Positions 5,592 to 8,460 of a stretch of DNA of 8,460 bases are shown piece by piece. How positions within the stretch are numbered: the first letter of the stretch is position 1; each line of letters begins with the position of its first letter. Location of the stretch: positions 1-8,460 of the forward strand of contig JAUVIW010000040.1 in NCBI GenBank assembly GCA_030592525.1, given 5' to 3'. The notes beneath the pieces were generated by a model. That model was not told where the DNA came from. It made no database searches and saw nothing but the letters and a program-made list of their open reading frames with translations. The translations under genes were made by a program, and so were the position numbers. The DNA is from an archaeon. GTDB taxonomy: Archaea > B1Sed10-29 > WALL01.

Positions 5592-6755
5592 ATGGAGTTC
5601 TTCCTCCAGCTCGCAATACTCATCCTCGTAGCCAAAGCCCTGGGTGAGATAGCCGAAAGGCTCAGGCTGCCAAGCATCATCGGGTACCTGCTCGCGGGAA
5701 TAGTGCTCGGCCAGCACGCGCTCAACCTCGTGCCCGCAGACGGCGAAGGCGTTGTCATTTTCGCGCAGTTGGGGGCCATACTACTGCTGTTCGTTGCCGG
5801 AGTCAGGGAACTGCGCCTGCGGGACCTCATACAAAACAAGATAGGCACGTTCGGGGCAGCGTTCCTAGGGTACGCCTTTCCGTTCCTCGCGGTCGTCTAC
5901 GTGATGACGAACATAGGGAACATTGCGCCAGGCATCAGCTTCTCGTTCGAGCAGGTCATCCTGCTTGCGACCGCGCTGTCAATGAGCTCGGTCATCACCA
6001 GCGTAAAAACACTAATCCACCTGAACAAGTTTAACACGTTCGCCGGAAGGACCATACTAAGCACAGCAATAATAGACGCAATGGGTGGATTGCTTATCTT
6101 CACCCTGCTGTCGACGTTCGTGATGACGGCCGCGCTGGACATACCCAAAGTTATAGGGATAACAGCACTCACCGCAGCGTTCTTCCTCGTGTTCCTGCTC
6201 GCCGACAAGATAGTGCCCACAATACTCAGGGACGCCATCATCCTCAGGGTCGAGGAAGCCCAGTTCACCATCGCATTCGTCGTGATGCTCGCGCTCGCAT
6301 GGCTCGCAGAAATGTTCGGGCTCAACGGCATTATCGGCGCGTTCCTCGCCGGAATCATCATCAGCAAGACATCGTTCCGCGAAAGTGGGTTCGCGGGGAA
6401 ACTGTCATCGATGAGCTATGGCATCTTTATTCCCGTGTTCTTTGCGTGGGTCGGGCTGCAGTTCGTGCCCGAATGGAGCATCTTCATCCCGCTGCTCGTC
6501 GTCATGGTGCTGGCCAGTAACTTCCTGGGCACGTGGTTCGGCTGCCGCCTGGGGAATATTGTGGGGAAAGACGCGCTCACAATCAGTGTCGGCATGCTGC
6601 CACGCGGGGGCATTGACCTTGTGCTGCTAGCAGCTGCGAAGAACCTCGGCATATTGTCCGGAGTGGCTGGGGACCTGATATTCACGAGCGTGATAATGCT
6701 GATTTTCGTGAGCGTCGCCATTACACCGCCAGCGCTGAAAGCTGTTGTCCAGTGA
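5592..6755 (+). CDS. CPA2/KefB-type cation:proton antiporter (Na+/H+ exchanger domain)
   Basis: This 387-aa integral membrane protein has about 11-13 hydrophobic helices and no soluble C-terminal domain. Family features are LPSIIGYLLAGIVLG (27-40), an LLLFVAGVREL helix (64-74), SMSSVITSVKTL (130-141), IIDAMGGLL (160-168), FGLNGIIGAFLAGIIIS (242-258) and MLPRGGIDLVL (335-345). The fold is that of PF00999 exchangers, which swap Na+ or K+ for protons across the cell membrane. At the ion-binding helix the usual DD/ND/QD pair reads Asp162-Ala163. By ungapped comparison with known motifs it is the second, normally essential, Asp that is replaced. Arg338 of the PRG motif is kept, but the Glu that follows it in many exchangers is Gly. 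Ion specificity or coupling may therefore be altered. It has its own promoter and no coupled partner. Confidence 0.88.
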   Translation: MEFFLQLAILILVAKALGEIAERLRLPSIIGYLLAGIVLGQHALNLVPADGEGVVIFAQLGAILLLFVAGVRELRLRDLIQNKIGTFGAAFLGYAFPFLAVVYVMTNIGNIAPGISFSFEQVILLATALSMSSVITSVKTLIHLNKFNTFAGRTILSTAIIDAMGGLLIFTLLSTFVMTAALDIPKVIGITALTAAFFLVFLLADKIVPTILRDAIILRVEEAQFTIAFVVMLALAWLAEMFGLNGIIGAFLAGIIISKTSFRESGFAGKLSSMSYGIFIPVFFAWVGLQFVPEWSIFIPLLVVMVLASNFLGTWFGCRLGNIVGKDALTISVGMLPRGGIDLVLLAAAKNLGILSGVAGDLIFTSVIMLIFVSVAITPPALKAVVQ

Positions 6756-6759
6756 TATG

Positions 6760-6768
6760 CTTTTTATT
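6760..6768 (+). promoter_or_regulatory. Candidate TATA box of the C/D sRNA
   Basis: CTTTTTATT lies just after the antiporter stop and is centred about 25 nt before 6789, where the terminal stem of the guide RNA begins. The position supports an independent sRNA transcript. Confidence 0.55.
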
Positions 6769-6787
6769 GGCAAATGCCTGAATAATG

Positions 6788-6855
6788 GCGCCGGTTGATG
6801 AGAGTCTTGAGTACTGAGCTAACGCAATGAGGATAGACGGGCGGACTGACGGCAC
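6788..6855 (+). ncRNA. Box C/D guide sRNA (2'-O-methylation guide; predicted 16S target C1402)
   Basis: All four boxes are present in order: C box UUGAUGA (6795-6801), D' box CUGA (6814-6817), C' box AUGAGGA (6827-6833) and D box CUGA (6846-6849). Both guide spacers are exactly 12 nt, the archaeal standard. GCCG (6790-6793) pairs with CGGC (6850-6853) to close the kink-turn. The D guide contains GACGGGCGG (6836-6844), complementary over 9 nt to the universal 16S sequence CCGCCCGUC. The fifth nucleotide from the D box, G6841, faces C1402 in E. coli numbering. The D' guide GAGUCUUGAGUA would target UACUCAAGACUC. Part of that, ACUCAAGA, fits a tRNA-Leu(CAA) anticodon loop with C34 at the methylation position. 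The RNA would assemble with L7Ae, Nop5 and fibrillarin. Exact ends are inferred from the stem. Confidence 0.88.
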
Positions 6856-6860
6856 AAACG

Positions 6861-6870
6861 CTTTTAAATA
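6861..6870 (+). promoter_or_regulatory. TATA box of the initiator tRNA gene
   Basis: CTTTTAAATA is centred about 28 nt before the first tRNA nucleotide. It lies between the sRNA and the tRNA, so the two genes can be transcribed separately. Confidence 0.7.
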
Positions 6871-6924
6871 GGTCTAATCAAAACACAAGCTGCAGCGGGG
6901 TAGAGCAGTTAGGAGTGCTCGTCG

Positions 6925-6957
6925 ACTGCGTCTGAGTTCGCTTTGGCGTGGGCGAAA
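6925..6957 (+). other. tRNA intron 1 (33 nt), between positions 29 and 30
   Basis: A bulge-helix-bulge motif can be drawn. Exon UCGU (positions 24-27) pairs with intron GCGA (6952-6955). The 5' bulge is CG|A and the 3' bulge is AA|G. The intron core CUGCGUC (6926-6932) pairs with GGCGUGG (6945-6951) around a 12-nt loop. The outer helix is short (G22-C32, C23-G31). Position 29/30 is non-canonical but restores a perfect anticodon stem on removal. UGAG (6933-6936) in the loop is also complementary to CUCA at positions 32-35. Confidence 0.85.
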
Positions 6958-6965
6958 GGCTCATA

Positions 6966-6992
6966 TGAGAATCCTAACGGATACTCTGGGTT
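6966..6992 (+). other. tRNA intron 2 (27 nt), canonical position 37/38
   Basis: The bulge-helix-bulge is textbook. Exon CUCA (32-35) pairs with intron UGGG (6987-6990). The 5' bulge is UA|U and the 3' bulge is UU|A. The inner helix GAG-A-AUCC pairs with GGAU-A-CUC (one A·A mismatch) around a UAAC loop. Position 37/38 is the commonest archaeal intron site. Confidence 0.92.
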
Positions 6993-7036
6993 ACCCGGAG
7001 GCCGATGGTTCAAATCCATCCCCCGCTACCACATTT

Positions 7037-7042
7037 AGGTGA
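7037..7042 (+). promoter_or_regulatory. Shine-Dalgarno site AGGTGA deciding the GrpB-family start
   Basis: AGGTGA lies 5 nt before TTG 7048 and only 5 nt after the tRNA CCA end. The in-frame GTG at 7039 is part of this site, so it is unlikely to be the start. The AGGTG-to-TTG distance (6 nt) is the same as at rpoK. Confidence 0.6.
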
Positions 7043-7047
7043 CTAGC

Positions 7048-7539
7048 TTGCAAGCTGTGAAACTCGTTAACCACAAGCCAAATTACAAGCGGCTCTACGG
7101 CAGAGAAAAGCGCAGGCTAGCCAGCGCGCTTGAAGGGGTGGGCTGCAATTTCCATCACGTGGGGAGCACTGCTGTCCGGGGTCTTGGTGGAAAAGGGTTT
7201 ATTGACATACAGGTTGCCGTCAAGCGAAAAGGGCTGATGGGCAAAGCAAAAAAAATAATTGGGTCTATGGGCTACGAGCACCCGGATGAGGGTGGCGCAC
7301 CCGGGCGCTTATTTATGAGGAAAATCACGCCAAAGAACACTTATCACGTGCATATCGTGGCTAAGGGCTCCAAGCCGCAAAAGAGCCACCTGGCTTTTAG
7401 GGACTACTTGCGCGAGCACCCAAAAGAAGCCAGGGAATACATGAAGCTCAAGAAGCAGCTCGCGAAAAAAGCGAGAACGAGAATGGAATACAGAGACTCA
7501 AAAGATGAGTATATCCAGGGAATCATGAAAAAAGCCTGA
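7048..7539 (+). CDS. GrpB family (UPF0157) nucleotidyltransferase-fold protein
   Basis: The protein is 163 aa from TTG 7048. It shows the GrpB/UPF0157 pattern: an early KLVNHKPNYKRLYGREKRRL segment, the HVGSTAVRGLGGKGFIDIQV motif with the nucleotidyltransferase-like GS and downstream Asp, RLFMRK, YHVHIV, and the C-terminal SHLAFRDYLREHPKEAREY-LK signature. Family members resemble nucleotidyltransferases, and some are fused to dephospho-CoA kinase. The molecular function is not established. The common VPGLxAKP stretch reads VRGLGGKG here. Starts at GTG 7039 or GTG 7057 are possible alternatives. No TATA box separates it from the tRNA, so it is likely co-transcribed, and 3' trimming of the tRNA would leave a leader of about 16 nt. 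It ends convergently with the regulator gene. Confidence 0.85.
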   Translation: MQAVKLVNHKPNYKRLYGREKRRLASALEGVGCNFHHVGSTAVRGLGGKGFIDIQVAVKRKGLMGKAKKIIGSMGYEHPDEGGAPGRLFMRKITPKNTYHVHIVAKGSKPQKSHLAFRDYLREHPKEAREYMKLKKQLAKKARTRMEYRDSKDEYIQGIMKKA

Positions 7540-7559
7540 GAGACCCCTTACTTCCGGTA

Positions 7560-7781
7560 TTATACTCTGGGCCGCACCAAAGTCAAGGAACCGCGGCCAA
7601 GCTTCTCCAAAACAACGAAATCAGCGAGCTTTGGGGGGATGAACTTGCCCTTGGAATCGTTGTAGCCGTAAATGTAGTTGCAGACTGTTGCTGCAGACAC
7701 CCCAGACATGCGGGCCAATTCACGAAGCCAGAGGCCCTGGGGGTTCGCGCGGATTATTTCTAGAACGGAATCAGCTGTCAT
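7560..7781 (-). CDS. Small winged-helix DNA-binding protein, probable transcription regulator
   Basis: This 73-aa protein consists of a single winged helix-turn-helix domain. The first helix is VLEIIRANPQG (6-16), helix 2 is LWLRELARMSG (17-27), the recognition helix is SAATVCNYIYGY (29-40), and a beta-hairpin wing is FVVLEKLGRGSLTLVRPR (55-72). There is no effector or dimerisation domain. A GGTGAT Shine-Dalgarno site (7787-7792) lies 5 nt before the ATG. A perfect palindrome, ATTGAACACTGTTCAAT, sits 40-56 bp upstream, next to AT-rich sequence that could hold the TATA box, so autoregulation is plausible. A second copy lies 170 bp further on. A short archaeal repressor is the best guess. The exact family is not recognised. 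Confidence 0.78.
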   Translation of the reverse strand: MTADSVLEIIRANPQGLWLRELARMSGVSAATVCNYIYGYNDSKGKFIPPKLADFVVLEKLGRGSLTLVRPRV

Positions 7782-7820
7782 GTATAATCACCAAAAGTTA
7801 ATACAAAAACAATAACAATA

Positions 7821-7837
7821 ATTGAACACTGTTCAAT
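7821..7837. promoter_or_regulatory. Palindromic operator candidate, copy 1
   Basis: ATTGAACACTGTTCAAT has perfect 7-bp arms around ACT. It lies upstream of the winged-helix gene on the minus strand and beside TATA-like TATAATAATAC (7837-7847) on the plus strand, so it could control both directions. Its 15-bp core is identical to copy 2. Confidence 0.6.
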
Positions 7838-7889
7838 ATAATAATACTTTTCTTTTCATAAACAATAAACAACAAGATTAGTGGAATAG

Positions 7890-7977
7890 ACCCCCCTCCA
7901 TGATCGCGACCGACGGGCCATTTCTCACTTCCTTAATGAAACGAATGGCGGAATACCGGAACTAAGGGGTGGCGGGT
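7890..7977. ncRNA. Candidate structured RNA element between the two palindromes
   Basis: The ends pair over a long range. ACCC (7890-7893) pairs with GGGT (7974-7977), CC (7894-7895) with GG (7971-7972), and TCC (7897-7899) with GGG (7967-7969, one wobble). Inside, GCCATT (7917-7922) pairs with AATGGC (7944-7949), flanked by CGG (7914-7916) and CCG (7956-7958) with a GGAATA bulge. On the plus strand, AT-rich CATAAACAATAAAC at about 7857-7870 could place a start near 7886. The strand is not certain, since the fold can be drawn on either. The same stretch also contains 19-21-codon ORFs that I do not trust. I recognise no known RNA family. Confidence 0.35.
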
Positions 7978-7990
7978 GCTTCATATCAAA

Positions 7991-8007
7991 GTTGAACACT
8001 GTTCAAT
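7991..8007. promoter_or_regulatory. Palindromic operator candidate, copy 2
   Basis: GTTGAACACTGTTCAAT shares the 15-bp core TTGAACACTGTTCAA with copy 1, 170 bp away. It overlaps the stop codon of the minus-strand gene at 8003. It may be the second binding site of the same regulator or the far boundary of the intervening element. Confidence 0.55.
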
Positions 8008-8460
8008 CAATATTGACTCCAGCCAACGCATTCAGGAACCTCTTCGCTTCCTCAAAGTCCGCCTGGAACGGGAAGTGGCATGCCTGGAACTCATGCCCGT
8101 AGTCCAACACACTATCCAGCAGGTCAGCCGCGTCGTAGTCCAGTGGCAGCCTGTACAAGTGAATGCGAAGGGCACTGCGGGCCTTTTCCGTGCGCGCCAC
8201 AACCAACAGGTTAAGCATCCTCCAGGTGTACTCATCCGGCTTCTCAAACCTGTTCAAGAGCGCCACGAGGTCAACATTCATTTCCTTGCTCGTGGTGGCA
8301 AGGCCATGCACTGTCGGCATCATGGTTGGGTCCTGCAGGTAGAGGAAGTGTGCCTGGTACGCCTTTTCAAGGCGCCTCGGTGGCTTGGTGCTCCGGCGCT
8401 TCGCGCTCCTGCCGATAAGCGAGACGACCTTCTCCCAGCACGCGTCGCCTGGCTCATAGC
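8003..8460 (-). CDS. Unknown protein, N-terminus outside window
   Basis: The frame is open from the right edge to the TGA at 8003-8005, giving 151 visible residues. An internal ATG pair at 8323 is not the likely start, because coding-like sequence (for example DACWEKVVSLIGRS and RRLEKAYQAHFLYLQDP) continues upstream in the same frame. The visible part is soluble and mostly helical, with a basic patch (SAKRRSTKPPRRLEK) and then acidic and aromatic segments such as DYDAADLLDSVLDYG and FPFQADFEEAKRFL. I do not recognise the family. Its stop codon lies inside the second palindrome. No downstream gene on the same strand is close, apart from the winged-helix gene beyond the non-coding gap. Confidence 0.65.
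   Translation of the reverse strand, partial: YEPGDACWEKVVSLIGRSAKRRSTKPPRRLEKAYQAHFLYLQDPTMMPTVHGLATTSKEMNVDLVALLNRFEKPDEYTWRMLNLLVVARTEKARSALRIHLYRLPLDYDAADLLDSVLDYGHEFQACHFPFQADFEEAKRFLNALAGVNID

Larger units (their letters stand above)
6894..7031 (+). tRNA. Initiator tRNA-Met (anticodon CAU) with two introns
   Basis: The acceptor AGCGGGG (6894-6900) pairs fully with CCCCGCU (7021-7027), giving the A1-U72 pair typical of archaeal initiators. A73 and an encoded CCA (7029-7031) follow. The D arm is GAGC/GCUC (6903-6906, 6917-6920). The T arm is GAUGG/CCAUC with loop UUCAAAU. After removal of introns 6925-6957 and 6966-6992 the anticodon arm is UCGGG-CUCAUAA-CCCGG, with the three G-C pairs of initiator tRNAs and anticodon CAU at 6962-6964. 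The variable loop is AGGCC. Exons are 6894-6924, 6958-6965 and 6993-7031, giving a mature length of 78 nt with CCA. Position 21 is U instead of the usual A. The locus has its own TATA box, and a GrpB-family gene begins 16 nt after the CCA. Confidence 0.95.

Noticed and set aside
6894..7031. Reading this locus as a type II tRNA (Leu or Ser) or an elongator tRNA
   Set aside because: The long middle is explained by two introns with bulge-helix-bulge motifs. The spliced form has a 5-nt variable loop, anticodon CAU, three G-C pairs in the anticodon stem and A1-U72, which identify the initiator.
7900..7965. Plus-strand 21-codon ORF from ATG 7900 to TAA 7963, with minus-strand ORFs of 19 and 21 codons nearby
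   Set aside because: They are very short, have no convincing Shine-Dalgarno site, and overlap the self-complementary segment, whose base pairing better explains the sequence constraint.
7821..8007. CRISPR array or insertion sequence ends
   Set aside because: There are only two repeat copies with no regular spacer series. The element between them is about 150 bp with no transposase, and no flanking target duplication is visible.
8003..8323. A complete 106-aa gene starting at ATG 8323
   Set aside because: The same frame stays open to the window edge with protein-like composition, and no promoter or Shine-Dalgarno site stands before 8323, so the gene is more likely cut by the window.

Overview
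The window is archaeal. It encodes a Pth2-type peptidyl-tRNA hydrolase, the archaeal RNA polymerase subunit Rpo6/RpoK, ribosomal protein eS17, a NurA/HerA end-resection pair, a box C/D guide sRNA, and an initiator tRNA-Met with an A1-U72 pair, an encoded CCA and two bulge-helix-bulge introns. TATA-like boxes lie about 26-29 nt upstream of several first genes, which suggests leaderless mRNAs. Internal genes instead carry Shine-Dalgarno sites (AGGAGG, GAGGTG, AGGTGA). The exact lineage cannot be read from the sequence. A DPANN-type archaeon is a guess, based on the disrupted initiator tRNA and the many small unknown proteins.

Layout. On the minus strand, 1-1797 is a tight gene row: pth2, an unknown 143-aa protein, a xylose-isomerase-like TIM-barrel enzyme, and a partial coiled-coil-like protein running off the left edge. 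A divergent promoter region (1798-1888) separates it from a plus-strand operon of nurA, a HAD-family hydrolase and herA (1889-5112), joined by an overlap and an abutting stop/start. Next come rpoK-rps17e (5183-5558) behind their own TATA box and a leader hairpin, then a separately promoted CPA2-type cation/proton antiporter (5592-6755).

The segment 6756-7038 is a small RNA locus. A TATA box precedes a box C/D sRNA whose D guide matches the universal CCGCCCGUC of 16S rRNA, placing the methylation at C1402 (E. coli numbering). A second TATA box precedes the two-intron initiator tRNA. A GrpB-family gene begins 16 nt after the tRNA with no promoter of its own, so it is probably co-transcribed with it.

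The right end (7560-8460) holds a 73-aa winged-helix regulator on the minus strand, a 217-bp AT-rich non-coding gap, and a partial unknown gene on the minus strand. The gap is framed by two identical 15-bp palindromes (TTGAACACTGTTCAA). Between them lies an 88-nt segment whose ends pair, which could be a structured RNA. The palindromes look like operators and the nearby regulator is the obvious candidate to bind them.

The shared theme is translation and genome maintenance: peptidyl-tRNA recycling, a ribosomal protein, RNA polymerase, initiator tRNA, an rRNA modification guide and DNA-end processing. The most notable items are the tRNA with introns at 29/30 and 37/38, the adjacent guide sRNA, and the palindrome-bracketed structured element.
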